Assembly: GCF_000166195.2 (NCBI RefSeq)
Contig: NZ_CM001403.1
Coordinates: 1,674,001 to 1,738,000 of the forward strand
Direction of reading: 5' to 3'
DNA length: 64,000 bases
Origin: Mucilaginibacter paludis DSM 18603
GTDB lineage: Bacteria; Bacteroidota; Bacteroidia; Sphingobacteriales; Sphingobacteriaceae
A program made the translations under genes and the position numbers. Below are positions 44,420 to 53,800 of the stretch, one piece after another. Every line of letters begins with the position of its first letter. Within the stretch, counting starts at the first letter, position 1. Below the pieces are notes generated by a model. It worked only from the letters and a program-made list of their open reading frames with translations. It made no database searches and was not told the DNA's origin.

Positions 44420-45763
44420 TCACACCACTTCGGCCACCACAAAAGTACTTCCCCCTATAAAAACAAGGTCATTCTTTTGTGCCGCAGCCTTAGCCGACTG
44501 AAAAGCCGCTTGTACACTTGAGTAAGCGTTACCATGCAGGCCAAAACTTTCGGCCTTTAGTTTTAAGGTTTCTGCATCGAGGCCACGGGGGATGTCAGGT
44601 TTACAAAAGTAGTAAATGGCATTTTGGGGCAGCATGCCAAGTACCTTGCTGCTATCCTTATCATTTACCATACCCATTACAAAACGTAATTGCTGGTGTG
44701 GCGTAGCTGCAATGTTTTTTAGTACTTCGGCGATGCCTTCGGGGTTGTGCCCGGTATCGCATATCACCAACGGACTATCGCTTAGCGTATCCCACCTGCC
44801 GCGTAAGCCGGTGAGTGCTTTTACCTGCCGCAGCGCAGACTGAACATCGCCATCAGTAATGGCATAACCCTGCAATCTTAATTGATCAACAGCGCTTAAA
44901 ACGCTTTTTACGTTTTTGGTTTGGTATGAGCCGTTAAGATCAAGTTGATAGTTTAACGCCTGGAGCTCTGGGCTATTTTTGTTCCGCAAACCAAGTTCAA
45001 GATATTTGGCATTTCTCGCTTCTGCCCTCTCGCTTCCCGCTTCCTGATTCTCACCTCTTGCTTCTTTATTCTCGCTTCCTGCTTCCAGCAACTCGGATGC
45101 GAAGCTAATCGGCGCGTTCTCCAGTCTGGCCTTCGTAATAAAAACATCGGCCACTTCGGGCTGATATTCTCCGATGATTACGGGGATACCAGGTTTGATG
45201 ATGCCCGCCTTTTCGGCAGCGATGAGCGGCAGGGTATCGCCAAGCATATTCATGTGGTCCCAGCCTATGTTGGTAATCACCGAAAGCAGCGGCGTAATGA
45301 TATTGGTAGAATCAAGCCTCCCGCCCAATCCAACTTCTATCACAGCTATATCCACTTTCTCGCGGGCAAAAAAATCAAAAGCGAGCGCTACCGTCATTTC
45401 AAAAAAAGAGGGTTCGATCTCTTCGAAGTTATGCCGGTGCTCGTCAACAAAATCAACTACAGCCTGCTCCGGAATCATTTCACCATTGATACGGATGCGC
45501 TCCCTAAAATCCCGCAAATGGGGCGACGTATATAAACCTGTTTTATAACCTGCCGTTTGCAGTACTGCTGCCAGCATATGCGATGTAGAGCCCTTGCCAT
45601 TGGTACCACCCACATGGATAGTTTTAAACTGCTCATGCGGATTGCCCAAAACCTGGCACAAAGCAAGTGTATTGGTTAAGTCTTTTTTAAATGCCGATGA
45701 ACCCACCCTGGTGAACATAGGTAACTGGGCATAAAGATAATCGAGGGTTTCGGGGTAAGTCAT
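44420..45763 (-). CDS. folC: Folylpolyglutamate synthase / dihydrofolate synthase
   Basis: About 447 residues from the ATG at 45763 (MTYPETLDYLYAQLPMF), the standard FolC N terminus. The ATP-binding P-loop VGGTNGKGSTSHML is at about residue 49, followed by the TSPHLRDFRERI segment, EVGLGGRLDSTN and GWDHMNMLGDT, and later CDTGHNPEGI. It adds glutamate to dihydropteroate and to folates. Oddly, about 25 residues of low-complexity Glu/Ala/Ser/Gly/Arg (around EAGSENKEARGENQEAGSE) lie near residues 223-250, encoded by an imperfect DNA repeat at 45005-45095. It is downstream of the tonB-like gene, about 300 bases on, and could be the last gene of that operon. Confidence 0.93.
   Translation of the reverse strand: MTYPETLDYLYAQLPMFTRVGSSAFKKDLTNTLALCQVLGNPHEQFKTIHVGGTNGKGSTSHMLAAVLQTAGYKTGLYTSPHLRDFRERIRINGEMIPEQAVVDFVDEHRHNFEEIEPSFFEMTVALAFDFFAREKVDIAVIEVGLGGRLDSTNIITPLLSVITNIGWDHMNMLGDTLPLIAAEKAGIIKPGIPVIIGEYQPEVADVFITKARLENAPISFASELLEAGSENKEARGENQEAGSERAEARNAKYLELGLRNKNSPELQALNYQLDLNGSYQTKNVKSVLSAVDQLRLQGYAITDGDVQSALRQVKALTGLRGRWDTLSDSPLVICDTGHNPEGIAEVLKNIAATPHQQLRFVMGMVNDKDSSKVLGMLPQNAIYYFCKPDIPRGLDAETLKLKAESFGLHGNAYSSVQAAFQSAKAAAQKNDLVFIGGSTFVVAEVV
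45005..45095 (-). repeat. In-frame low-complexity repeat inside folC
   Basis: Read on the coding strand: repeated units of the kind GAAGCRGGAAGCGAGAR, imperfect, about 75-90 bases in total. It stays in frame and codes for the Glu/Ala/Ser/Arg-rich insertion. It resembles intergenic simple repeats more than FolC sequence. Confidence 0.65.
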
Positions 45764-45769
45764 GTCTTT

Positions 45770-46062
45770 TTTGATGGTCCATAGTCGATGGTCCATGGTA
45801 TTGTCTGTTTAAGGTTATTTTAGTCCATGGTCGATAGTAAGTTCGCTGGAAGTCCATCGTGCTGTTTTGCAGATTAAAGAATACCTGTGAATAACCAACA
45901 TCACCAGCCAAAAGCCATCGATCATCAACTATCAAAATCTTCAACCATGGACTATGGAATTTCCAACCATGGACTATCGACCATCGACTATGGACAAAAA
46001 ACCATGGACCATCGACCATTGACTATGGACAAAACACCATCGACCATGGACAAAACAACAAA
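45770..46062. repeat. Degenerate CCATGGACTATGGAC / CCATCGACTATGGAC repeat cluster
   Basis: The gap between folC and the tonB-like gene is filled with short words such as ACCATGGACTATGGA, ACCATCGACTATGGAC and their reverse complements (GTCCATAGTCGATGGTCCAT). At least ten such words occur between 45776 and 46055, most densely at 45940-46055, where they are nearly tandem. No gene is credible here. Confidence 0.75.
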
Positions 46063-46065
46063 AGT

Positions 46066-46869
46066 TTAATTTACTTTAAATACAAAAGTCACCTTGCCAA
46101 CCTGTGTATCGGGTGCTACATCCGAAGCATTCAGCTTGGAACTGTACACGGCCTGTATGCACTTCTGGATCAGGTTATTATCGCTAATGGTTGTGCCCCG
46201 GCCAGCGCCTGCATCAATCACGTTTCCGTTTTTATCTACCTTAATTTCAATTACAATAGTACCGACATTCCTTTTAGGGTTATCAACTGCTGGCCTGCTT
46301 ACAAAGCTCCGCTGCGCCATATTTAAGCCACCGTTGCCGGAGCCCGTACCATTGTAATTATCGCTCATGTTTGAGCCATTGGGTTTGCCCTGGTTACCCG
46401 GAGTTCCGGTTGTACCATCGCCAGATCCGGTGCCGTTGGTTTTAGGGCCTTTGTACAAGGCATTTTGGTTAACCGTAGGTTTACTTACCGCTTTTTTGGC
46501 ATCGGTTGATAAACTATTACTTGGTTTTTTACTGTTATCAGCAACAGTCGGTGCGTCTTCCGTATTTTGGGTTACTACCTTTTTATCGCTCTCTTCGGTA
46601 CTGGGTTTCTCGGTAGCCTCGTTAGGCGTTACTTTATTGGGAGCACTTTTATTAGCCTTTTCGGCACGCGACACTTCTTCAACGCTCATAAAATCGGTCC
46701 CCATACCTTCGTCGGTAGTGCCATAGTTCACCAGGATACCGCCGGTGCCTTCTTCCTGTTTTGGTGGCGTTTTAAAAACAATAAAATAACTTAAAGCAAA
46801 CAGCACACTCATAATAATGGCCGTGGCAATGTATGCTTTTGGATAGTTATTTTCTTCCCGGTATTCCAT
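46066..46869 (-). CDS. TonB-like energy transducer
   Basis: 267 residues. A single membrane helix at about 11-32 (AYIATAIIMSVLFALSYFIVF) anchors it with a short cytoplasmic start. A long Pro/Lys/Asn/Gly-rich spacer follows (about 36-185, including GTGSGDGTTGTPGNQG), and the C-terminal TonB fold (about 195-267) shows GTIVIEIKVDKNGNV, CIQAVYSSKLNAS and GKVTFVFKVN. It should link ExbB/ExbD proton flow to an outer-membrane partner. It starts 1 base after exbD ends, in the same operon as a TonB-receptor-like barrel, which is its likely partner. Confidence 0.88.
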   Translation of the reverse strand: MEYREENNYPKAYIATAIIMSVLFALSYFIVFKTPPKQEEGTGGILVNYGTTDEGMGTDFMSVEEVSRAEKANKSAPNKVTPNEATEKPSTEESDKKVVTQNTEDAPTVADNSKKPSNSLSTDAKKAVSKPTVNQNALYKGPKTNGTGSGDGTTGTPGNQGKPNGSNMSDNYNGTGSGNGGLNMAQRSFVSRPAVDNPKRNVGTIVIEIKVDKNGNVIDAGAGRGTTISDNNLIQKCIQAVYSSKLNASDVAPDTQVGKVTFVFKVN

Positions 46870-46870
46870 A

Positions 46871-47269
46871 TTATTTTGGCTCGGTAGCTAAAACTAATTT
46901 AATATTTAACTTTTGTGCTATATCCATCACCTGTACCACGTTTTGTATAGCCACGGTACGGTCAACAAATAAAACAATGGTAAGCTCGGTAGCCATCTTT
47001 TTATAGGCGGCTAAAGCGGCATTCAAGTCGTCTACCTTAACCTCTTTTTTGTCTACGTAGTATTTTAACTCTTTGGTTACCGATACCGTGATCGTTTTTT
47101 TTGATACCGATTGCCCCGAAGATGATTTAGGCAGCATCAGTTTGATCACGTTTGGATTGGTAACGGTTGAGGCGATCAAAAAGAACAACAACAAAAAGAA
47201 CATGATATCGTTCATTGCCGATGTGTGCACCTCTGCCGTGGCACGGCTATGTCTTTTTTTAAGGTTCAT
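46871..47269 (-). CDS. ExbD/TolR-family biopolymer transport protein
   Basis: 132 residues. N-terminal cytoplasmic stretch (MNLKKRHSRATAEVHTSAM), one membrane helix at about 20-40 (DIMFFLLLFFLIASTV) with the conserved Asp at about residue 21 that takes part in proton conduction, and a periplasmic domain of about 90 residues (VTKELKYYVDKKEV, TELTIVLFVDRTV). Forms the stator with ExbB. Its start overlaps the end of exbB by one base (TAATG), so they are translationally coupled. Confidence 0.93.
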   Translation of the reverse strand: MNLKKRHSRATAEVHTSAMNDIMFFLLLFFLIASTVTNPNVIKLMLPKSSSGQSVSKKTITVSVTKELKYYVDKKEVKVDDLNAALAAYKKMATELTIVLFVDRTVAIQNVVQVMDIAQKLNIKLVLATEPK

Positions 47270-47976
47270 TATTTACTGGGTTCTTCTAACAGGTCAATAA
47301 ACTCGATAGCGTCGGTTTCAAGCTTCAAAATTACTTTATCAACCATAATGTTTAAAACGTTATAAAGTACATAGGCGATGATGCCGACCAATAAGCCAGC
47401 AGCCGACGTAACCATTTTTACGTATAAACCGCCGGATATTACCCCCATGCTGATGTTATCGGTTTTAGATATATCGTAAAATATTTTAATTACCCCGGCT
47501 ATGGTACCCAGGAAGCCAAACATTGGCGCTATACCGGCAACTATACCTAAAATGGCAATGTTTTTTTCCAGTTTGGATACTTCAAGTTTGCCAATATTTT
47601 CGATAGCGCCTTCAATATCTTTAATAGGGCGGCCAATGCGTAGTAATCCTTTTTGAAGCATACGGCCCAGCGGCGAATTGCTGTTTTTGCAAATCGCGAC
47701 AGCAGAATCGAGCTTGCCCGATATGATGCTCGAACGCACCTGCGCCATCAGGTTAGATTCATCTTTTGAGGCTTTGCGAATGGTAAAATAACGCTCAAAA
47801 AATATCACCAATCCTAATACTGCCAATATCCCGATAGGCACCATCACCCAGCCACCCTTAATCAGCAGGTCGCCAAAGCGTAACTCTTCCTGGGGCAGAG
47901 CCCCGGGCTGTACAGTCTTGCTTAAAGAATCAACTACTTGTTTGGCTGTATCTATTGCTTGCAGTAATAACATCAT
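47269..47976 (-). CDS. ExbB/TolQ/MotA-family proton channel protein
   Basis: 235 residues. Three membrane helices: about 38-58 (VMVPIGILAVLGLVIFF), 136-160 (AILGIVAGIAPMFGFLGTIAG) and 180-205 (AAGLLVGIIAYVLYNVL). The MotA/ExbB core GFLGTIAGVIKIF is present. It pairs with ExbD to form a proton-driven motor energising TonB. The start overlaps the preceding HU/SPOR gene by four bases (ATGA). Confidence 0.93.
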   Translation of the reverse strand: MMLLLQAIDTAKQVVDSLSKTVQPGALPQEELRFGDLLIKGGWVMVPIGILAVLGLVIFFERYFTIRKASKDESNLMAQVRSSIISGKLDSAVAICKNSNSPLGRMLQKGLLRIGRPIKDIEGAIENIGKLEVSKLEKNIAILGIVAGIAPMFGFLGTIAGVIKIFYDISKTDNISMGVISGGLYVKMVTSAAGLLVGIIAYVLYNVLNIMVDKVILKLETDAIEFIDLLEEPSK

Positions 47977-49046
47977 TGTTTTTTATATGGATATGTTTGT
48001 ACGAAAATGTCTGTCTGTTTTAACTTTTTCTTGAATTGCTCCAAATGAGCATTTGCCGAATCGATATTTAAATAGGTGGCAACATCTATCTGGTAACGCC
48101 TGGCATCGTCGGGTTTTCTACGGATTTCAATGTTGCGCATACCATTATTAATGTAGCGGCCGTATTCCATTTGCGCGCCGTTATACGTTTTAAATGTACC
48201 TATTACAATACCAAAGGTATCTACCGGCATTTCTATTTTACTTTTAGTTACCGAATCAACCACAGGCGTGGCGCCGATATCTTTCTGAGCCTGTATAGCA
48301 TTTTCAGTGGAATCGGAAACTATCTTCTTTCGTACGCTGCCGCTAACCGGTGGTGGCTCAACATGCCCCCTCAGCCCGGCAAACAGCTCGGGCTTTAGCC
48401 AATAGGCAGTTACTAGTACCACGCCGCTTAATAATAAAACAAGCGCTATTACCAGTACCAGGATATATATTTTGCGGGGCTTGGTTTCAGCTTCTGGCTC
48501 GTGTTGCTGTTGCTCCACGCCGTCTATAGCATCAGGCATGGTTTCGCCGCGCAGTAAGGCAGCCGTAAAGGGTGATGGTTTTTCGGTAACCGGCACCTGC
48601 ACGTTGGGGGCTGCAATCCCTTCCTGATTGTATGATTTAGTTCTTTTTAGCTTAACAGGACTTAAGCCGTAAAATAATTCGTTGTTGTTATCAAACTTTT
48701 TGGAGATAAACACCAACTGATTCCGCCGCATGCTAAGTACGCCCTTGTCGCCAATGGCAAAGCTCCCCGCATTAACCTGCAACAATACTGCGGTCACAAA
48801 TTTGTCGACAAAATAACTTGCCGACTCGATACTGATATTTTTATATTCGGCAATCAGGCCCACCAATTTCCCATCGTCATCCTTTTGCTCCGTACTAAAT
48901 TGCAATTGCATCGTCGGCGGATAAAATTGCTGCTGATCCTGGTTATAATATCCTTCTACATGAGCCCTATAAAAGGAGCCCAATCCGGGTATCACCAAAT
49001 CTTTTTGATGGTCCAGTAACTCACTAATAAAAACGGCTATATCCAT
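47973..49046 (-). CDS. HU-CCDC81 and SPOR domain membrane protein
   Basis: 357 residues. The N-terminal 140 residues match the paired HU-like CCDC81 bacterial domains (ISELLDHQKDLVIPGLGSFY, YKNISIESASYFVDKFV, FAIGDKGVLSMRRN). A membrane helix at about 196-215 (IYILVLVIALVLLLSGVVLV) is followed by a periplasmic linker and a C-terminal SPOR domain (FGIVIGTFKTYNGAQMEYGR, RYQIDVATYLNIDSA). SPOR binds glycan strands lacking stem peptides, for example at division sites. The protein therefore links a cytoplasmic HU-type module to peptidoglycan. Operon member with the ExbB/ExbD/TonB genes. Confidence 0.9.
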   Translation of the reverse strand: MDIAVFISELLDHQKDLVIPGLGSFYRAHVEGYYNQDQQQFYPPTMQLQFSTEQKDDDGKLVGLIAEYKNISIESASYFVDKFVTAVLLQVNAGSFAIGDKGVLSMRRNQLVFISKKFDNNNELFYGLSPVKLKRTKSYNQEGIAAPNVQVPVTEKPSPFTAALLRGETMPDAIDGVEQQQHEPEAETKPRKIYILVLVIALVLLLSGVVLVTAYWLKPELFAGLRGHVEPPPVSGSVRKKIVSDSTENAIQAQKDIGATPVVDSVTKSKIEMPVDTFGIVIGTFKTYNGAQMEYGRYINNGMRNIEIRRKPDDARRYQIDVATYLNIDSANAHLEQFKKKLKQTDIFVQTYPYKKQ

Positions 49047-49088
49047 TTCGCTAAAAATAGTTCTAAATTCAATAACATCAAAGCGACG

Positions 49089-50885
49089 TTAAAACTTATA
49101 ACCAACCCCTCCAAATATATTAAAGCCATAATTAGGATAGTATAGCCAGGTTTGGTAGCTATTGCCAAGTAAATTATTTACCTGTCCAAAAACTGACAGG
49201 CGCTTGGTTGCCTTATACTCAATACCACCACTAATATCCGCGAACGATTTGATATTGACGATTTGGGTTGATGATACCCTGTCCTGGGTATTGCCACGAA
49301 AAACCAACGAACCGTTAACACTGATCAGATCGCTGATGTGGATGGTAGTACCCGCTGTTAATGTAAATTTAGGTAAGTTCCAGGCTTGGGCCTCTGTAGC
49401 AAGCTGGTAATCTTTCAACTCGATACGGCCAAAAATATCCAATTCATCTGCCGGTTTATAATCCAGTTCCCCGTTAAAGCCGTTGATACGCGCACTGCCA
49501 CCGTCGTAAATTACAGCAAAGCGATTGTTCCCCTTGGTAAAGTCGAAATCGCTTACAAACAACGGCATGTTTTTAACGCTGTTGCGATAGATGCTTGCCT
49601 TGAAACCGAAACCGGGAGCCAACATACCTTTCAGCCCTACGCTCAGGTCCAACTGGTCAATCGAATTTTGGATATTGATATTTTGCCCTAAAAACGGATT
49701 GGTTTCCGAAAAATCGCGGATAGATGATTTGTTCACATCACCGCGGGCCTCGGCAAATAAACGCACATATTTCGGTATCACCTGGAACTCGAGCCTGGCC
49801 GCCGGAAACAAATGGAAGCGTGTTGATGCTCCGAATTCGTTCACGATATTTACTCCCGCGTCAATCTTATATTTTTCACCCTGAAATTTGAGATAAGGGT
49901 TAGCACTGATGATGTTGTTGTTAAACGAATACGCAACATCTTTAACGGTAGTAAAATCTATTTTACCGCTGATGCCTGCATAAAACTGGTTAACCGTTTG
50001 GTTAATATAACCCGACAGTACCACGTTGTTTTCTTTAGCGCTGAAAGCGTTGCTAAAAGTATACCCGCTTACTTTAGTCGAATAGATAAACTGTTCTTCT
50101 TCGTCTTTATAATTCTTGGCTAACTCGGCCTCGCCCGATAAGGTGCTGAAGTGTTGTTTATCTACATTCAGTATCGTTGGCGGGTTAAACTGATCAAAGC
50201 CGTAAAAGTAATTGCTGCGATAACCGTAATTGATCCGGCCACTCAGGGTGGACTCACCCCCAATAGTTTTTCCGAAAATTCCGGCCTCGTCCCTGCCTGC
50301 CTTTTGCTGATACAGATTGCCGTTCTGCAAAATATGTTTCAGGTAACCACCTACCTGCAAGGCCTCATCGCGGCCATTATCGATATATACTTCGCCATAA
50401 GTTGTTTTTAAACTGCCCAGGCCAATTTTAACGTAGCTGTTCTGTACATCCGGATCTGTTTCCCGCGGTATCGTCATGGCGGGTAACTCCCTTATTTCGT
50501 CATCTTGCCGCAGGGTTTTATCTAAGGCGTTATAGCTTAAGGGTGCTTTAAAGGGCTCGGTATTTTCAAGGTTGGGATTGCGTCTTATTTTAACGGCATC
50601 TGCCAAAACAGGCTTATAGGCCGTGGTCACCACAATCTCTTCCGAGAGGTTGCTGTTATCCTTGGGCAGATTATTAGTATTAGCCCCTCCTTTTTTTACC
50701 GTATCCGTCAAAGATTTAGCTAACCCAGCTACCTTTTTTGCGTTAACGGCTGTTTTTTTTGTGGCTGCAGGCTTGGTTGAAGTTTTGGTAACTTTTTTTG
50801 TTGACGGCTTTTGTTGTGCGTTGGCATAGGTAAAGCAAAACAATGCCGTAACCGTAATGAAGCTATTGATAGATGTTAATTTCAT
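49089..50885 (-). CDS. TonB-dependent-receptor-like outer-membrane beta-barrel protein
   Basis: 598 residues with a signal peptide ending near TYANAQQK, then a Lys/Thr/Ala-rich stretch (about 25-60, VTKTSTKPAATKKT), EEIVVTTAYKPVLADAVKI (TonB-box-like, about 84-102), and a barrel of strands ending YGFNIFGGVGYKF. It has no full plug domain, which is shorter than in normal TonB receptors. It overlaps the TPR gene by four bases (ATGA) and is in the same operon as ExbB/ExbD and a TonB-like protein, so energy coupling to this barrel is likely. Substrate unknown. Confidence 0.85.
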   Translation of the reverse strand: MKLTSINSFITVTALFCFTYANAQQKPSTKKVTKTSTKPAATKKTAVNAKKVAGLAKSLTDTVKKGGANTNNLPKDNSNLSEEIVVTTAYKPVLADAVKIRRNPNLENTEPFKAPLSYNALDKTLRQDDEIRELPAMTIPRETDPDVQNSYVKIGLGSLKTTYGEVYIDNGRDEALQVGGYLKHILQNGNLYQQKAGRDEAGIFGKTIGGESTLSGRINYGYRSNYFYGFDQFNPPTILNVDKQHFSTLSGEAELAKNYKDEEEQFIYSTKVSGYTFSNAFSAKENNVVLSGYINQTVNQFYAGISGKIDFTTVKDVAYSFNNNIISANPYLKFQGEKYKIDAGVNIVNEFGASTRFHLFPAARLEFQVIPKYVRLFAEARGDVNKSSIRDFSETNPFLGQNINIQNSIDQLDLSVGLKGMLAPGFGFKASIYRNSVKNMPLFVSDFDFTKGNNRFAVIYDGGSARINGFNGELDYKPADELDIFGRIELKDYQLATEAQAWNLPKFTLTAGTTIHISDLISVNGSLVFRGNTQDRVSSTQIVNIKSFADISGGIEYKATKRLSVFGQVNNLLGNSYQTWLYYPNYGFNIFGGVGYKF

Positions 50886-53800
50886 TGCTTGTTTTCTTTA
50901 TTGTCTTTCTGTCCATCACTTGCCGGAGATAAATTAGCCAGCTTCTGTTTAGCCGCAGGCAAAATATCATCGTCGGCCTTGTAATTATCAATAATGCTCT
51001 GCAAGGTTGCCTTAGCCTGGAAGGTATCTTTTTGCGCAGTGTAGTTATCGGCAAGTAGCAGATAAGCTTTAGCAACCCAGTAATCATAACTGGCCAGCTT
51101 GTTGATCAGATCGAAACAGGTTTTCTGCGATGTTTTGTAGCTCCTTTTTAAATACTGTACTTTGGCTATGTTATACTCGGCCTCGGCCGCAGCTATCGTT
51201 TTGGTATTGGCTACCACATCATTCAACTCTTTTAAAGCGGTGGTAGTATCGGCTTTTTGCAGGTAAGCTTTACCGGCATACAAGCTCGATTTAAATTTAT
51301 CCTCCTCACTGCTCTGGATATTCTCGCGTACTAAGTTTACATATTTAAGCGCATCGTCGGGCATTTCCATCTCCGAGTAGCAAAGCAACAGGTTATTAAC
51401 CGCAAAATTATAATCGGCCTTATATTCGGAGTTGGTTTCCAGTCGTTTTAAATACACCACAGCCTCGTTGTATTTTTTTTGCGCCATAAATAAACGCGAC
51501 ATGCTGATCAGCGATTTTTCCGTGTAAGCACTCGTCCAATCGTTCAGGATATAATTATAATCGTTAACGGCCTCGTCGCCCCGGTTTAGGCTAACCAAAC
51601 TTTGTGCGCGGATAAATTTAGACTGCTTATCATAAATGGGCTTCGGAAATTTGTCAAAATAACCGTTCACCGCATTTACCGTACCCTGCCAGTCGCCTTT
51701 TAAATAAAGGTTGTTGGCGGCGGTGTACATAATGCTTTCCTGCTGGGCCGTGGTATAATTGCCTATCGGTGTGGTAGCCGCGTAGGTTATAAAGGTTTGT
51801 GCATCGCCCTTATCGGTATATATTTTTTCAATTTGCTTTAAAGCCTGCTTAGCCTCATCGGTGGACGGATAATCTTTAACAACCTGCTTAAATGATTCGA
51901 CAGCCAGATCATCTTTACCTGCGTTATAATTGACCAAACCAATGGTAACTAAAGCCCTCGGTATATAACTACTGCGCGGATACTTGGCAATCATGGCTAA
52001 CAGATCAGAGATAGCCTTATCGCCGTTGCCCTTCATAAAATAAGCATAGGCAATCTCAAAAGCCGAATCATCTGCATAATTTGAATTGGGAAACTGGCTC
52101 AATACACTGTTTAAAGTATTGATTTTGCTATCTAAAGCACCCTGCAAACCCTGGATCATGCCACGCTGAAATAAAGCATAGTCTTCGCCTTTTTCGTGCC
52201 CGTTAATAATCCGGTCGTAATAATCCATTGCCTTCCCGTAATTTTTCATTACAAAATAGCTGTCAGCAGTACGGGTTATCGCATCATTAATGCTATTTTT
52301 ATCCAATTGCTCAGCCGCTAAAAAGCGCTCAAAATAAGTTGCAGCCTTTTTATACTGCTCATCGCCAAAGGCCGCATAAGCCAGTGCGTAATTGGCATAA
52401 TTATAAACCGGTGTTGACTGCGCCTCGGGCATATCCAAAAACTTCTCGAAGGTTTCTACCGACTCTCCGTATTTACGAACCTCGTACATGGCTTCGGCCA
52501 TCCAATAGGTAGTAAGTACGGTAATCTTAGGGTCAACGGGGTTTTGCAGAGAGCGAAGAAAAACACCTATGGCATTTTCAAAAGCCCGCTCGTTATAAAA
52601 CTCAAGGCCGCGGTAGTAGGTTACTTTCTGGTATGCCTCCTTGGCACTGGCGGTTTTATTAGGTAGCGGCTCCAATATTTCGATAGCCTCCTTATAATTA
52701 TGCGAGTTAAGGAGTTCCTCGGCCAACAAGGTTTTCACCTCGTTCAGTTTGGCTGAGCGCGGATAGTTTTTTAAGTAAAGCCGGGTTGATTCTAAAGCCT
52801 GGCTATTAAAATCAAGCTCGTACGACAGCTTTGAATATTCGTATAGCGCATCTTCTTTCAGCTGAGGATCAAAATCAAGTTTCGATGCAACAAAAAATGC
52901 ATTACGGGCGCTCTGCTTGTTTTTAACCTTGATAAAAACATCGCCCAGGGTATAACTGCCGCTCTGGCTGTAAATATCTGTCTGATCTACCAGTTTCTCC
53001 AGCTCTTTAATGGCCTTTTGATAATCTGCTACCTTATAACTTGCATACCCTATTTGGTAAGTATCCTGGTTATTTTGCGTTTTACCCAGATCATGATCCT
53101 GGAAACGGGTGTAATACTTCATCGCATCAGGAAAATCGGCTTTCGCAAAATACGATGCAGCAATGAGCCGCAATAATTCAGTTTCGTACTGCTGATGCGT
53201 ACTTTTGATAATCGGAATAGCATAGTTCAACACATCATCATAACGTTTATCTAAAAAGTAAACTGCTGTGATATAATAAGGGTAGCTGGATTCGTATTTT
53301 TTTGAGTTTTTAAGCTTCTCAAAATTAACCAGGGCAATGCTATAGTCTTTATTCAGATAGGCTATATAGGCAAAGTAATAAATAGCGTCTTCTGTATAGG
53401 GCGATTTTTTGTTTTTAACCTCGCTAAACAGCAATTGGGCATTTTTAAAATTACCAGTCATAAAATAAGCGTAGCCCTTACGAAACTTGTATTCAGTATT
53501 GGCGCTTCCGCTCAATTCGCCCGCCTGTACTTTATCAAACCATACAATGGCTAAAATATAGTTGCCTTGTTTATAGTATGATTTACCGATCTGGAAATAG
53601 GCTACCTTGGTAAACGGGTTTTCGGGGTGCTCCTTAATAAATTTCAAAAGCATATTTTCGGCATCATCGTTGCCTAACTCCAGCGCGCAAACGGCCTCGT
53701 AGTATTGGCAGTTCTCTTTAAGAAGCGATAATTGTGACTCAAACTCGGGTTGACTGGAAGGCATAAGTCTCGATTTTTCAACCATGCGAAATTGTTCGGC

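Noticed and set aside
44035..44442. Reverse-strand open frame of about 135 codons
   Set aside because: It runs through dispersed repeats C and D and overlaps the 3' end of folC; no domain, no start context, composition unlike genes.
45900..46062. CRISPR-like short repeats
   Set aside because: Words are 9-16 bases, on both strands, without constant spacers; simple degenerate repeats fit better.
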